The notes: generated from the letters alone by a model not told the origin. Shown: positions 44,370-53,373, counted from the first letter of the stretch. The stretch: DNA of 64,000 bases from Nocardioides cynanchi (GCF_008761635.1 NZ_CP044344.1:2790001-2854000); one strand, 5' to 3'. Translations and numbers: made by a program.

Positions 44370-46132
44370 CCGGCCGCGGGCCCTTCGACGTCTGGGCGCC
44401 GCTGGCACGGCGGCTCCGGCTGTCGGTGGGCGATGACACCGTGGAGATGCGACGGACCGACGGTGACTGGTGGGTCCCCGGCACGGCCGTCGCCGACCCG
44501 GCGGAAGGAGACCTCGACTACGGGTACCTGATCGACGACTCGGACACGCCCCGACCCGACCCGCGGTCGCGGCGTCAGCCGGCGGGCGTCCACCAGCGCT
44601 CGCGAACCTACGACGCGGCGGCGTTCGCCTGGACCGACACGGCCTGGACCGGGCGTCAGCTGGCGGGCTCGGTGGTCTACGAGCTGCACCTCGGGACCTT
44701 CACGCCCGAAGGCACGCTCGACGCCGCCGTCAGCCGGCTCGACCACCTGCGCTCGATCGGGGTCGACCTGGTCGAGGTGATGCCGGTCAACGCCTTCAAC
44801 GGCGTGTGGAACTGGGGCTACGACGGGGTCGACTGGTTCGCGGTGCACGAGGCGTACGGCGGTCCGCCCGCCTATCAGCGGTTCGTCGACGCCTGCCACG
44901 CGGCCGGTCTCGGCGTGGTCCAGGACGTCGTCTACAACCATCTCGGTCCCTCGGGGAACTACCTGCCGCTGTTCGGCCCTTATCTCAAGCAGGGGCGGAA
45001 CACGTGGGGAGACCTGCTCAACCTCGACGGCGACGGCAGCCACGAGGTGCGCCGCTTCATCCTCGACAACGCGCGGATGTGGTTCGAGGACTACCACGTC
45101 GACGCACTGCGTCTCGACGCCGTGCACGCGCTGGTCGACGCCTCGCCGGTGCCGCTGCTAGAGGAGCTGGCGATCGAGACCCAGGCGCTGTCGGCCCACC
45201 TGGGTCGGCCGCTCACGCTGATCGCGGAGTCCGACCTCAACGAGACCCGGCTGGTGACACCCCGCGAGGGTGGTGGCTACGGGCTCGACGCCCAGTGGAG
45301 CGACGACTTCCACCACGCTGTCCATGTCGCGCTGACCGGTGAGACGTCCGGCTACTACGCCGACTTCGAGCCGCTCTCGGCGCTGGCCAAGGTGTGCACG
45401 CGGGGCTTCTTCCACGACGGCACCTGGTCGTCGTTCCGGGGTCGCGACCACGGCGCACCGGTCGACACCGCCCACATGCCGGCCTGGCGGCTCGTGGTGT
45501 GCAACCAGAACCACGACCAGATCGGCAACCGCGCCCGCGGCGACCGGCTGTCGGACCCCACGCCTGGACACCTCGACGACGACCAGCTGGCGTGTGCCGC
45601 GCTGCTCACGCTGTGCGGGCCGTTCACCCCGATGCTGTTCATGGGCGAGGAGTGGGCCGCCTCGACGCCGTTCCAGTTCTTCACCTCGCACCCCGAGACC
45701 GACCTCGGGCGGGCCACCGCCGAGGGCCGGATCACCGAGTTCGAGCGGATGGGCTGGGACCCCGCCATCGTCCCCGACCCGCAGGACCCGGCCACCTTCG
45801 AGCGGTCGAAGCTCGACTGGACCGAGCTCGAGGGTGGACGGCACGCGGTGCTGCTGGACGCCTACCGTCGACTGGCCGACCTACGCCGCACCCTGCCCGA
45901 GCTGACCGACCCGGCGTTCGCCGACCTGGCCGCGGAGGCCGACGAGGACACCCGGGTGTTCACCCTCCGCCGCTCGGACCTCCTGCTGGTCGTGAACTTC
46001 GGCGAGACCGAGGTCCACCTGTCAGCCACCGGCGAGCTGCTCTTCACCACGCCGACGCCGGTCACGCTGGGCGACTCGGGACTCACGTTGCCGGGTCACG
46101 GTGGCGCACTGGTGCGGCTCACCGCCGGGTGA
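44366..46132 (+). CDS. treZ: Malto-oligosyltrehalose trehalohydrolase
   Basis: This 588-residue GH13 enzyme cuts the alpha-1,4 bond next to the trehalose unit made by TreY and so releases free trehalose. An N-terminal CBM48-like domain ([20 protein letters not shown]) leads into the barrel with [20 protein letters not shown], nucleophile D in [11 protein letters not shown], acid E in [12 protein letters not shown] and [15 protein letters not shown]. The GTG overlaps the treY stop by four bases. Together glgX-treY-treZ is a complete glycogen-to-trehalose route, used for osmotic and desiccation stress. Confidence 0.96.
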   Translation: MTGRGPFDVWAPLARRLRLSVGDDTVEMRRTDGDWWVPGTAVADPAEGDLDYGYLIDDSDTPRPDPRSRRQPAGVHQRSRTYDAAAFAWTDTAWTGRQLAGSVVYELHLGTFTPEGTLDAAVSRLDHLRSIGVDLVEVMPVNAFNGVWNWGYDGVDWFAVHEAYGGPPAYQRFVDACHAAGLGVVQDVVYNHLGPSGNYLPLFGPYLKQGRNTWGDLLNLDGDGSHEVRRFILDNARMWFEDYHVDALRLDAVHALVDASPVPLLEELAIETQALSAHLGRPLTLIAESDLNETRLVTPREGGGYGLDAQWSDDFHHAVHVALTGETSGYYADFEPLSALAKVCTRGFFHDGTWSSFRGRDHGAPVDTAHMPAWRLVVCNQNHDQIGNRARGDRLSDPTPGHLDDDQLACAALLTLCGPFTPMLFMGEEWAASTPFQFFTSHPETDLGRATAEGRITEFERMGWDPAIVPDPQDPATFERSKLDWTELEGGRHAVLLDAYRRLADLRRTLPELTDPAFADLAAEADEDTRVFTLRRSDLLLVVNFGETEVHLSATGELLFTTPTPVTLGDSGLTLPGHGGALVRLTAG

Positions 46133-46140
46133 GCTCGCCC

Positions 46141-46146
46141 TAGGCT
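46141..46146 (+). promoter_or_regulatory. -10 box of the GNAT gene (leaderless)
   Basis: TAGGCT lies six bases before the GTG at 46153, nine bases beyond the treZ stop, so the GNAT gene has its own promoter. Confidence 0.5.
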
Positions 46147-46152
46147 GCACCC

Positions 46153-46677
46153 GTGGAGCTGCGCACCACCGACCTCGTCATCCGGCCGCCGGTGCCCGAC
46201 GACGCACCCGAGGCGTTCGTGCTGATGAACGACCCCGACGTGCGCCGGTGGAACCCGACCCGGGCCTGCCCCGATCTGGCGACGGCCGAGCAGTGGTGCC
46301 GCTCCGGCGCCGACTGGTCCGACGGCAGCCATGCCAGCTGGCACGCGGTGGACCCGGGGACCGGCCGGATGGTCGGCAACGTCAGCCTGTTCGCGATCGA
46401 CCGTGACGACCTCGTGGGCAAGATCGGCTACCGCGTACTACCCGCCGCCCGGGGCCGCGGCGTCGCCCGGCAGATGGTCGACGCCGTCACCCGGTGGGCG
46501 TTCGAGTCGCACGGCCTGATGCGGGTCCAGCTCGAGCACGCCGTGCCCAACCTGGCCTCCTGTCGGGTGGCTCTCGCTGCCGGCTTCCTCCTCGAGGGCA
46601 CCGCCAGGTCTGCGTACGCCGTACCCGGGGGCGGGCGCGAGGACTGCCACCTGCACGGGCGGCTGCCCGGGGACTGA
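46153..46677 (+). CDS. GNAT-family N-acetyltransferase (RimJ-like)
   Basis: This 174-residue acetyltransferase of the RimJ/RimL type has the N-terminal ELRTTDLVIRPPVPDDAPEA, the strand RMVGNVSLFAIDRDDLVGKI, the CoA-binding GYRVLPAARGRGVARQMVDA (V/Q-x-x-R/Q-G-x-G/A) and VQLEHAVPNLASCRVALAAG with a C-terminal LEGTARSAY. Acetyl-CoA binding is secure; the acceptor could be a protein N-terminus or a small molecule. The GTG start is supported by the -10 box six bases before it. Confidence 0.9.
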   Translation: MELRTTDLVIRPPVPDDAPEAFVLMNDPDVRRWNPTRACPDLATAEQWCRSGADWSDGSHASWHAVDPGTGRMVGNVSLFAIDRDDLVGKIGYRVLPAARGRGVARQMVDAVTRWAFESHGLMRVQLEHAVPNLASCRVALAAGFLLEGTARSAYAVPGGGREDCHLHGRLPGD

Positions 46678-46712
46678 GGGAACCGCGCTCCCGCGGCGTC
46701 GCGGCAGTGGCG

Positions 46713-48197
46713 CTAGGAGACCGGGGCCTCGGCGTCGACCGGGGCGACCACCTCGGGCGCCGTGACCCGGCTCGGCATCAGTGCGGCCACCGCGACCAGC
46801 ACGACGGCGACCCCGATCGTGACCACGAAGACGCTGTGGATCGCGGGCTCGAGCACGCTGGCGGACACCTGCTCGATCGCCGGGCTCCGGCCGCCGAGCC
46901 GGCTGCTCACCACGCTGTTCACCACCGCGCCGAAGACCGCGACTCCGACGGCACTGCCGATCGAGCGCGCGAACATGTTCGAACCGGTGGCGACGCCACG
47001 GCGGCTCCAGTCCACGGCGGTCTGGGCCGCGACGACGGCGGGGCTCGCGACGTACCCGAAGCCGATGCCCATCACGAAGCAGGGGAAGGCGAGGTGCAGC
47101 ACCGAGCTGTCGCCGTTCACGGTGAGCAGGAGCAGGGCGCCGGCCAGCACGAAGGCGCTGCCCATCACGAAGGTGAACCTGAAGCCGAGGGTGAGGTAGA
47201 ACCGTCCGGCCGTGGTCGCGGCGATCGGCCAGCCGATGGTCATCGCGGCCAGGGCCAGGCCGGCGACGAGCGCACCGGAGCCCAGCACCCGCTGGGCGTA
47301 GAGCGGCACGTACGACGACAGCCCGAGGGTCAGGACGCCCACCACCAGCGAGCCGGCGTTGGCGACGTTGAGCACCCGCATCCGGAAGACCCACATCGGC
47401 AGGACCGGCTCGGTCACCCGCTGCTCGACCAGCACGAACGCCACCAGCAGCACCGCCGCGCCGGCGAAGAGCCCGAGGCTGGCCATCGAGCCCCAGCCCC
47501 ACTGGACGCCGCCCTCGAGCAGGGCCAGCAGCAGGAGCGTGCCGCCGGCACCGAGCAGCGTGGCCCCGCCGACGTCGATCCGGTGGCGGGTGCGCTCGGC
47601 CTTGGCCTCGGGCCAGCGCCACAGCACCCAGCCGGCCAGCAGCCCGAGAGGCAGGTTGACGAAGAAGATCCAGCGCCAGCCGATGGTGTCGGAGAAGACG
47701 CCGCCCAGGGTCGGGCCGATCAGGGACGCCATCGCCCACACGCTGGCGACGTACCCCTGCACCGTGGCCCGCTCCTGCAGCGTGTAGATGTCGCCCAGGA
47801 TCGTCATCCCGATCGGCTGCACGGCCCCGGCACCGAGCCCCTGCACGAGCCGGAACACGATCAGCGCCGGCATGCTCCAGGCGATGCCGCACAGGAGCGA
47901 GCCGACCAGGAACAACGCCACCCCGAGCAGCATCAGCGGCTTGCGGCCGTAGATGTCGGCCAGCTTGCCGTAGAGCGGCACGGAGATCGCCTGCGCGAGC
48001 AGGTAGATGGAGAACATCCAGGGGAACGACGTGAACCCACCGAGGTCGGAGACGACGGACGGGACCGCGGTGGCCAGGATGGTGGCGTCGATGGCCACCA
48101 GACCGATGCTCAGCATCACGGCGAGCAGGATCGGGCCGCGCTCGCTGCGCAGGCCCACGTCGGCGCGGGAGGCCCGCGGGGCCGTCGGGTTGCTCAC
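46713..48197 (-). CDS. MFS multidrug exporter, DHA2 (14-helix) family
   Basis: This 494-residue transporter has 14 helices. Its first helix region is ILLAVMLSIGLVAIDATILA, motif A reads GKLADIYGRKPLM after helix 2, and motif C reads GPTLGGVFSD. The family exports drugs and dyes by proton antiport. It starts with GTG and has no obvious -10 box at leaderless spacing. No regulator gene is beside it. The 169 bases upstream (48198-48366) show no clear feature. Confidence 0.91.
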   Translation of the reverse strand: MSNPTAPRASRADVGLRSERGPILLAVMLSIGLVAIDATILATAVPSVVSDLGGFTSFPWMFSIYLLAQAISVPLYGKLADIYGRKPLMLLGVALFLVGSLLCGIAWSMPALIVFRLVQGLGAGAVQPIGMTILGDIYTLQERATVQGYVASVWAMASLIGPTLGGVFSDTIGWRWIFFVNLPLGLLAGWVLWRWPEAKAERTRHRIDVGGATLLGAGGTLLLLALLEGGVQWGWGSMASLGLFAGAAVLLVAFVLVEQRVTEPVLPMWVFRMRVLNVANAGSLVVGVLTLGLSSYVPLYAQRVLGSGALVAGLALAAMTIGWPIAATTAGRFYLTLGFRFTFVMGSAFVLAGALLLLTVNGDSSVLHLAFPCFVMGIGFGYVASPAVVAAQTAVDWSRRGVATGSNMFARSIGSAVGVAVFGAVVNSVVSSRLGGRSPAIEQVSASVLEPAIHSVFVVTIGVAVVLVAVAALMPSRVTAPEVVAPVDAEAPVS

Positions 48198-48366
48198 TCC
48201 CGCCCAACCGGCACCAACTCCCAGACATTCCGAGATCGGACAGGTGCTTCGTTGACCGCGGCGGCCCCGGCGCGACAGACTCCGACCGGTTGTCCGATCG
48301 TTCTCCGGGCGTTCACGGCTGCTCCCGGGTGACTCTCACCCGCAGACCCAGCAGAACGGTGCTCCG

Positions 48367-48686
48367 ATGACGACTCCCGCACGACGTGCGACCCTGCTCG
48401 CCCTGGCCGTCGTGGTGGGCGGCTTCGCCCTGCTCGCCGCCTCGGGAGCAGCCCTGGGTCGACCCCTTCCACGCACGGCCGACAAGAGCAACGCCGGCCA
48501 GTACACGGTGCCGGCCGGCGTCCACCACGTCACCGTCGTCCTCCTGGCGCCTCCGGGAGCGGCGGCGCGCTCGGCTCGGTGATCGGCGGACCGGGGGGAG
48601 AGATCTCCGCCGACCTGCCGTGACTCCCGGGGACGCGCGCCAACGCCTACATCGCCAGCGCGGTGGCGTCCGACGACGACGACTGA
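48367..48686 (+). pseudogene. Decayed small secreted-protein gene
   Basis: An ATG opens a signal-peptide-like segment (ATLLALAVVVGGFALLAASG) and a short strand-rich part (YTVPAGVHHVTVVLLAPPG), which stops at TGA 48580. The Gly-rich continuation GSVIGGPGGEISADLP lies in the next frame up to TGA 48621, and ANAYIASAVASDDDD follows to TGA 48684. The fragments together look like a Gly-rich secreted protein broken by one frameshift and one stop. Sequencing error is possible. Function unknown. Confidence 0.45.
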
Positions 48687-48699
48687 GGGCCGACGTTCC

Positions 48700-49617
48700 T
48701 CAGTAGTACCAGGGGAACGGCGACCAGTCGGGCTCACGCTTCTCGAGGAACTGGTCGCGGCCCTCCTGCGCCTCGTCGGTCATGTACGCCAGCCGGGTGG
48801 TCTCCCCCGCGAACAGCTGCTGGCCGACGAGGCCGTCGTCGATCAGGTTGAAGGAGTACTTCAGCATCCGCTGAGCGGTCGGGCTCTTGCCGTTGATCAG
48901 GCGGCCCCACTCCAGTCCGGTGGTCTCGAGCTCCGCGTGCGGCACCGCCCGGTTCACCGCGCCCATCCGGACGCCGTCCTCGGCGGAGTACTCCTGGCCG
49001 AGGAAGAAGATCTCGCGGGCCAGCTTCTGGCCGACCTGACGGGCGAGGTACGCCGAGCCGAAGCCACCGTCGAACGAGCCCACGTCGGCGTCGGTCTGCT
49101 TGAACCTCGCCTCCTCGGCGCTGGCCAGGGTCAGGTCGCAGACCACGTGCAGAGAGTGCCCGCCGCCGGCCGCCCAGCCGGGCACCAGAGCGACCACGAT
49201 CTTGGGCATGAAGCGGATCAGCCGCTGGCACTCGAGGATGTGCAGCCGGCCGAGCTTGGCCTTGTCGACGGTCTCGGCCGTCTCCCCCTCCGCGTACTGG
49301 TAACCCGCGCGACCCCGGATCCGCTGGTCCCCTCCGGTGCAGAACGCCCACTTGCCGCTCTTGTCGCTCGGCCCGTTGCCGGTCAGCAGCACGCAACCGA
49401 CGTCGCTGCTGATCCGGGCGTGCTCGAGCACGCGCAGCAGCTCGTCGACGGTGTGCGGCCGGAACGCGTTGAGCACGTCGGGGCGGTCGAAGGCGATCCG
49501 GACGGTGCCGTGCGCCTTCGCCCGGTGGTAGGTGAGGTCGGTGAGGTCATCGAAGCCGGGCACGTCGTCCCACAGCTCGGGGTCGAAGATCTCGCTGACT
49601 CCGTCGAGGGCGCTCAT
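48700..49617 (-). CDS. menB: 1,4-dihydroxy-2-naphthoyl-CoA synthase
   Basis: This 305-residue crotonase-fold enzyme closes the second ring of menaquinone from o-succinylbenzoyl-CoA. It has CTGGDQRIRGRAGYQYAEGE, GWAAGGGHSLHVVCDLTLAS, TDADVGSFDGGFGSAYLARQ and the C-terminal REPDWSPFPWYY end that crosses to the neighbouring subunit. The start at 49617 overlaps by ATGA the end of a 19-codon leader ORF (49614-49673). No other men gene is in the window. Confidence 0.96.
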   Translation of the reverse strand: MSALDGVSEIFDPELWDDVPGFDDLTDLTYHRAKAHGTVRIAFDRPDVLNAFRPHTVDELLRVLEHARISSDVGCVLLTGNGPSDKSGKWAFCTGGDQRIRGRAGYQYAEGETAETVDKAKLGRLHILECQRLIRFMPKIVVALVPGWAAGGGHSLHVVCDLTLASAEEARFKQTDADVGSFDGGFGSAYLARQVGQKLAREIFFLGQEYSAEDGVRMGAVNRAVPHAELETTGLEWGRLINGKSPTAQRMLKYSFNLIDDGLVGQQLFAGETTRLAYMTDEAQEGRDQFLEKREPDWSPFPWYY

Positions 49618-49673
49618 TCGGGGTCCCCGCGGAAGCGCGAGCTCAGCGAGCGGTGTCGTGGGGTGAGACTCAT
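49614..49673 (-). CDS. 19-codon leader ORF coupled to menB
   Basis: MSLTPRHRSLSSRFRGDPE is read from an ATG at 49673 to a TGA that overlaps the menB ATG by four bases. The DNA is a copy of the 60-nt element also found before recD, where the reading frame is offset by one. GCGGGGA near its end could serve as the menB ribosome site. The encoded peptide is unlikely to matter as such; coupling of translation is the plausible role. Confidence 0.45.
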   Translation of the reverse strand: MSLTPRHRSLSSRFRGDPE

Positions 49674-49706
49674 GAGCGTGAGGCTAGCGGCCCGGGAATG
49701 CCGGGC

Positions 49707-49738
49707 TTGACCTTGACGCTGGGGTCAAGGTTTACCGT
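49707..49738 (+). promoter_or_regulatory. MerR-type promoter and operator
   Basis: TTGACC (49707-49712) and TACCGT (49733-49738) are 20 bases apart, longer than the normal 17, as in MerR-controlled promoters. Between them lies the dyad CCTTGAC-N6-GTCAAGG (49711-49730), which should be the MerR binding site. It is upstream of the merR gene, so autoregulation is likely. Confidence 0.6.
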
Positions 49739-49755
49739 CGGGTCGAGGAGGACCC

Positions 49756-50130
49756 ATGCACATCAAGGACCTGGCCGAGCGGGCGGGCGTGACCGTGCGC
49801 GCGGTGCGCTACTACGAGTCCCGCGGGCTGGTCACGCCGCGGCGCGAGAGCAACGGCTACCGCGCGTACGACGACGCCGACGTGGGCGTCGTCCGCGAGG
49901 TACGTGCCCTGCTGTCGCTCGGTATGACCGCGGAGGAGACCCGGCCCTTCGTCGAGTGCCTGCGCGCCGGCAACGACCGGGCCGACGTCTGCCCCGCGTC
50001 GCTGTCGGCGTACCGACGACGGATCGCCGACGTCGACGCCCGCATCGCCGAGCTGACCGCGCTGCGCGGCCAGCTGACCGCCCTCCTCCTCGAAGCAGAG
50101 GGCTACCGCACGACCAAGGAGACCGCATGA
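49756..50130 (+). CDS. MerR-family redox-type transcription regulator
   Basis: This 124-residue regulator has the winged helix (HIKDLAERAGVTVRAVRYYE, RRESNGYRAYDDADVGVV) and a dimer helix at the C-terminus. Two cysteines, C68 and C79 (FVECLRAGNDRADVCPASL), sit in the effector region and could sense redox state or thiol-reactive compounds. The partner gene is a thioredoxin, coupled by ATGA, which supports redox control; that is inference. GAGGAGG precedes the ATG. Confidence 0.88.
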   Translation: MHIKDLAERAGVTVRAVRYYESRGLVTPRRESNGYRAYDDADVGVVREVRALLSLGMTAEETRPFVECLRAGNDRADVCPASLSAYRRRIADVDARIAELTALRGQLTALLLEAEGYRTTKETA

Positions 50131-50462
50131 GCAGCATCCACGAGATCACCGACCAGCAGTTCGCCGCCGAGGTGCTCGAGGCCGAGACCCCGGTGCTGGT
50201 GGAGTTCTGGGCACCCTGGTGTGGCCCGTGCCGCCAGCTGGGCCCGGTGCTCGAGCAGATCGCGAGCGAGCGGGCCGGGTCGCTCAAGGTCGTCAAGATC
50301 AACCAGGACGAGAACCCTCTGGTGTCCGCCGACTACCGCGTGATGGGGCTGCCCACGATGCTGGTCTTCGAGGGTGGCGAGGCGGTAGCGTCGATGCTGG
50401 GCGCCCGGCCGAAGTCGCGGATCGTCGAGGAGCTCGACCGGGTGCTGGCTCCGACGCCCTGA
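50127..50462 (+). CDS. trxA: Thioredoxin
   Basis: This 111-residue thioredoxin has the WCGPC active site (residues 31-35) in FWAPWCGPCRQLGPVLEQIA and the cis-proline in VMGLPTMLVFEGG. It reduces protein disulfides in the cytosol. The start overlaps the merR stop, so expression depends on the MerR promoter. No thioredoxin reductase is nearby. The length is normal. Confidence 0.94.
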   Translation: MSSIHEITDQQFAAEVLEAETPVLVEFWAPWCGPCRQLGPVLEQIASERAGSLKVVKINQDENPLVSADYRVMGLPTMLVFEGGEAVASMLGARPKSRIVEELDRVLAPTP

Positions 50463-50480
50463 CCTGCGGTCCGGAATGGC

Positions 50481-50497
50481 ACGCGGCCGCGCCGCGT
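50481..50497 (+). terminator. Hairpin behind the thioredoxin gene
   Basis: ACGCGGC and GCCGCGT form a seven-base stem with a three-base loop, 19 bases after the trxA stop. It has no T-run and lies 10 bases before the next ATG. Confidence 0.35.
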
Positions 50498-50507
50498 TAC
50501 GTCGTAC

Positions 50508-50948
50508 ATGGCACTCACCGGCACCTACGTCCCCAGCAAGCAGCAGTGGGTCCGCGACCAGGTCGCGGAGTACGAGGCGTCCGACGGCACCCGGGCGAAC
50601 ACGCTGCGCGACACCGGCTACCCGATCGTGGTGATCACCTCGGTCGGCGCGAAGTCGGGCCACCTGCGCAAGAACCCCGTGATGCGGGTCGAGCGCGACG
50701 GCACCTACGTCGCGATCGCGTCGAAGGGAGGCGCCGACGACAACCCCGAGTGGTACCACAACTTCCTGGCCCATCCCGAGGTGGAGCTCCAGGACGGCCC
50801 CGAGCGGCACGTCTACACGGTGCGGCTGGCCGAGGGCGACGAGCGCGCGGACTGGTGGGACTACTCGGTGGCCACCTGGCCGACCTACGGCGAGTACCAG
50901 AAGAAGACCGAGCGCGAGATCCCCGTCTTCCTGCTCGAGCGCGCCTGA
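50508..50948 (+). CDS. DDN-family F420-dependent nitroreductase-like protein
   Basis: This 146-residue split-barrel protein (deazaflavin-dependent nitroreductase family, like mycobacterial Ddn) has KQQWVRDQVAEYEASDGTRA, IVVITSVGAKSGHLRKNPVM (the F420 phosphate-contact strand), VAIASKGGADDNPEWYHNFL and a C-terminal PVFLLER. It probably uses reduced F420 to reduce quinones or related compounds. It is a single gene; a TTACGT-like sequence lies five bases before the ATG, close to but not the common leaderless pattern. Confidence 0.9.
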   Translation: MALTGTYVPSKQQWVRDQVAEYEASDGTRANTLRDTGYPIVVITSVGAKSGHLRKNPVMRVERDGTYVAIASKGGADDNPEWYHNFLAHPEVELQDGPERHVYTVRLAEGDERADWWDYSVATWPTYGEYQKKTEREIPVFLLERA

Positions 50949-50955
50949 CGACGCC

Positions 50956-51567
50956 TCAGCGAGCGGCGCGGGCGATGGAGGCCGCGAGCGCCACGAGGTG
51001 GCCGAAGCGGGCCAGTTCGGAGTCGAGGAACTCCGGGCCGCCACGGCGGCCGATGGCGACGACCCGCTTGTGGCCCACCGGCGCGACGGCGACCAGGTCG
51101 TCACCGATCGTCTGCCGGTCCAGGCCGGAGCCGGGGCGCAGGGAGAGGTCGGCCGGGGCGCCCTCACTGGCCAGCTCCACGGTGGAGCCGTCGGGTCCCA
51201 GCTTGGCCCGGGCCGCCCACTCGCAGCGGAAGGCGACCGGCAGCAGCTCGACCAGGCGGTCCAGGGCGGTCGCGGGCTCGCCGGTCAGCGACTCGACGAC
51301 CTCGAGGTCGAGGAACAGGTTGCCGCCGGCCAGGTAACGACTGATCCACAGCACCCGGACGCCCTCGACCGCGGTGCAGGCGGAGACCACCGAGTCGGGC
51401 ATCGCCCCGCCGACCATCTCGAGGAGTACGTCGTCCACGGCGGTGCCGTCGTGGCGCTTCTCGACGATCTCGATCGCGTCGATGTCTCCGCCCGCCGCAC
51501 CGATCGCGCTGGCCAGCCGGCCCAGCGACCCGGGCACGTTGGGTAGCTCGACGCGCAGCAGCAACAT
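50956..51567 (-). CDS. ACT-domain protein
   Basis: This 203-residue protein begins with an ACT domain (residues 1-75, MLLLRVELPNVPGSLGRLAS, then IDAIEIVEKRHDGTAVDDVL), which in known proteins binds amino acids. The second half (after about residue 85) has no clear family but resembles a GAF-like sensor fold: VAFRCEWAARAKLG, LVAVAPVGHKRVVAIGRRGG. A sensory or regulatory role is probable. Leaderless start confirmed by TAGGGT seven bases before the ATG. Confidence 0.85.
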   Translation of the reverse strand: MLLLRVELPNVPGSLGRLASAIGAAGGDIDAIEIVEKRHDGTAVDDVLLEMVGGAMPDSVVSACTAVEGVRVLWISRYLAGGNLFLDLEVVESLTGEPATALDRLVELLPVAFRCEWAARAKLGPDGSTVELASEGAPADLSLRPGSGLDRQTIGDDLVAVAPVGHKRVVAIGRRGGPEFLDSELARFGHLVALAASIARAAR

Positions 51568-51574
51568 GGCCTCG

Positions 51575-51580
51575 ACCCTA
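51575..51580 (-). promoter_or_regulatory. -10 box of the ACT-domain gene (leaderless)
   Basis: TAGGGT lies seven bases before the ATG at 51567, the same box and distance as at upp. It lies between this gene and the end of recD. Confidence 0.55.
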
Positions 51581-51597
51581 ACGGCGCCGGATGACGC

Positions 51598-53373
51598 TCA
51601 GGTTTCGTCGACCGGTGCGTGGTCGAGGCGCCGCGCCAGGCCGCTCGCGCGGTTGGCCGGCCGGGAGACGGCCAGCCGCAGGGCCGCGGCGGTCGCGATC
51701 ACGGTGACCTTGTGCTCGGCGCGGGTGAGCGCGGTGTAGAACAGCTCGCGGGTGAGCAGCAGGGAGTCGTCGGGCGGCAGCAGCACGGTCACCTGGGCGG
51801 CCTGGCTGCCCTGGCTCTTGTGCACGGTCATCGCGTGCATGGTGTCGACGTCGGTCAGCCGCGACGTGGCCAGCAGACGGGGGCCGTGGGGCGTCGCGAT
51901 CGCCGCGCGGGTGCCCTCGCCCTCGGCGACGACCACCCCGGTGTCGCCGTTGAAGAGGTCGAGGCCGTAGTCGTTGCTGGTCAGCAGCAGGGGCCGCCCG
52001 GCGTACCACTCCTGCCCCCAGCCGCCCCCGATCGGCAGACCGGTGGTCTCGGCGAGGCCGCGCTCGATCGCACGGTTCCAGTGGCCGACCCCCCACGGCC
52101 CGTCGCGGTGGGCGCACAGGAGGCGGTGCTCGTCGAGCACCTCGATCGCACGGGCAGCGTCTCCGGTGACCGCAGCCGCGCGGAGCCGCAGCGCGTGGGC
52201 GACCGCTCGGGCCCGCAGGCCCGGCAGCGTCGCCGGGTCGTCGGGGTCGAGCAGCTCCAGGTGGTCACCGCCCGCGGCCAGCAGGTCGAGCACGCGATCG
52301 GCGTGCCCGTCGCGCACGGCCTCGGCCAGCTCGTTGATCTGGCGACCGAAGCGGTGCGACGTGCGCAGCGAGGTCACCGTGGTCGGGCGTCGTCGGGCCA
52401 GGCCGTCGACCAGGTCGGCGAGCACCGCCCCGGCCTCGACCGAGGCCAGCTGGTCGGGATCACCGACCAGGACCAGCCGGCAGTCGGCCCGCACCGCCTC
52501 GACCAGGCGGGCCATCATCGTCAGGGAGACCATCGAGGTCTCGTCGACCACGATCACGTCGTGCGGCAGCCGGTTGCGCCTGTCGTGGCGGAACCGGTTC
52601 CGGCTGCCGCGCTTCCAGCCGAGCAGGCGGTGCAGCGTCTGGGCCGTCGGCGCACCGACGGCCGCGGCATGGTCGGCGAAGTGCGGCTCGGCCAGCGCGG
52701 TGCGGACGGCCTCCTGCAACCGGGCCGCCGCCTTGCCGGTCGGCGCGGTCAGGGCGATCCGGAGCGGGCGGTCCGACTGGTCGGCCAGCAGCGCCAGCAA
52801 GCCCGCCACCGCCGTGGTCTTGCCGGTGCCCGGTCCGCCGGTCAGCACGGTGGTCCACTGCCGGGCCGCGGAGATCGCGGCCGCGCGCTGCTCGTCGTAC
52901 CCCTGCGGGAAGAGCACGGGCGCCACCACGGCCATCCGCTCCTCGTCGACCTGCGGCGCGGGCAGGTCGAGGCGGGCGACGAGGTCGTCGCGCACCTGGC
53001 ACTCCTCGCGCCAGTAGCGGTCGAGATAGGCGACGGTCCCCTCGACCCGGAGGACCCCGGCCGCGGCGAGCCGGCCGGCGCCGACCCGCGCCGCCCAGCC
53101 GGGCGACGGCCAGCTGAGGCCGGCCGGGAGGCTGGTGCGGGAGAGGTCGTCGAGGTCGAGGCAGACAGATCCGTGCCGCACCGAGCGCACGGTGAGCGCC
53201 AGGGCCAGCGCGGCGTCGTCGTCGGGCTCGCCGGCCAGCGCCTGGATCCGCCGCGCCGCGTGGACGTCGGCCGCCTCGAGCACACCGGCCGCGTTGAAGG
53301 CACCGAGCACGCCGTCGGCACCGAGCGCGAGGCGTCGGTCGTGCGCGTCGTCGGTCTCGAACGGCTCGATCAT
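51598..53373 (-). CDS. recD: Exodeoxyribonuclease V subunit RecD
   Basis: This 591-residue 5'-3' helicase is the fast motor of RecBCD. SF1 motifs are visible: GGPGTGKTT near residue 200, TAPTGKAAARL, IVVDETSMVSLTMMAR, LVLVGDPDQLASVEAGAVLA and AMTVHKSQGSQA with FYTALTRAEHKVTVI at the C-terminus. The ATG at 53373 (MIEPFETDDAHDRR) has AAGGA upstream and overlaps a 19-codon leader ORF that itself overlaps recB. An in-frame upstream extension would read through this leader DNA and is rejected. Confidence 0.95.
   Translation of the reverse strand: MIEPFETDDAHDRRLALGADGVLGAFNAAGVLEAADVHAARRIQALAGEPDDDAALALALTVRSVRHGSVCLDLDDLSRTSLPAGLSWPSPGWAARVGAGRLAAAGVLRVEGTVAYLDRYWREECQVRDDLVARLDLPAPQVDEERMAVVAPVLFPQGYDEQRAAAISAARQWTTVLTGGPGTGKTTAVAGLLALLADQSDRPLRIALTAPTGKAAARLQEAVRTALAEPHFADHAAAVGAPTAQTLHRLLGWKRGSRNRFRHDRRNRLPHDVIVVDETSMVSLTMMARLVEAVRADCRLVLVGDPDQLASVEAGAVLADLVDGLARRRPTTVTSLRTSHRFGRQINELAEAVRDGHADRVLDLLAAGGDHLELLDPDDPATLPGLRARAVAHALRLRAAAVTGDAARAIEVLDEHRLLCAHRDGPWGVGHWNRAIERGLAETTGLPIGGGWGQEWYAGRPLLLTSNDYGLDLFNGDTGVVVAEGEGTRAAIATPHGPRLLATSRLTDVDTMHAMTVHKSQGSQAAQVTVLLPPDDSLLLTRELFYTALTRAEHKVTVIATAAALRLAVSRPANRASGLARRLDHAPVDET

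Noticed and set aside
41196..44408. 1070-codon minus-strand ORF opposite glgX and treY
   Set aside because: GC-rich third positions leave antisense frames open; no family features, and the plus-strand genes have clear catalytic motifs.
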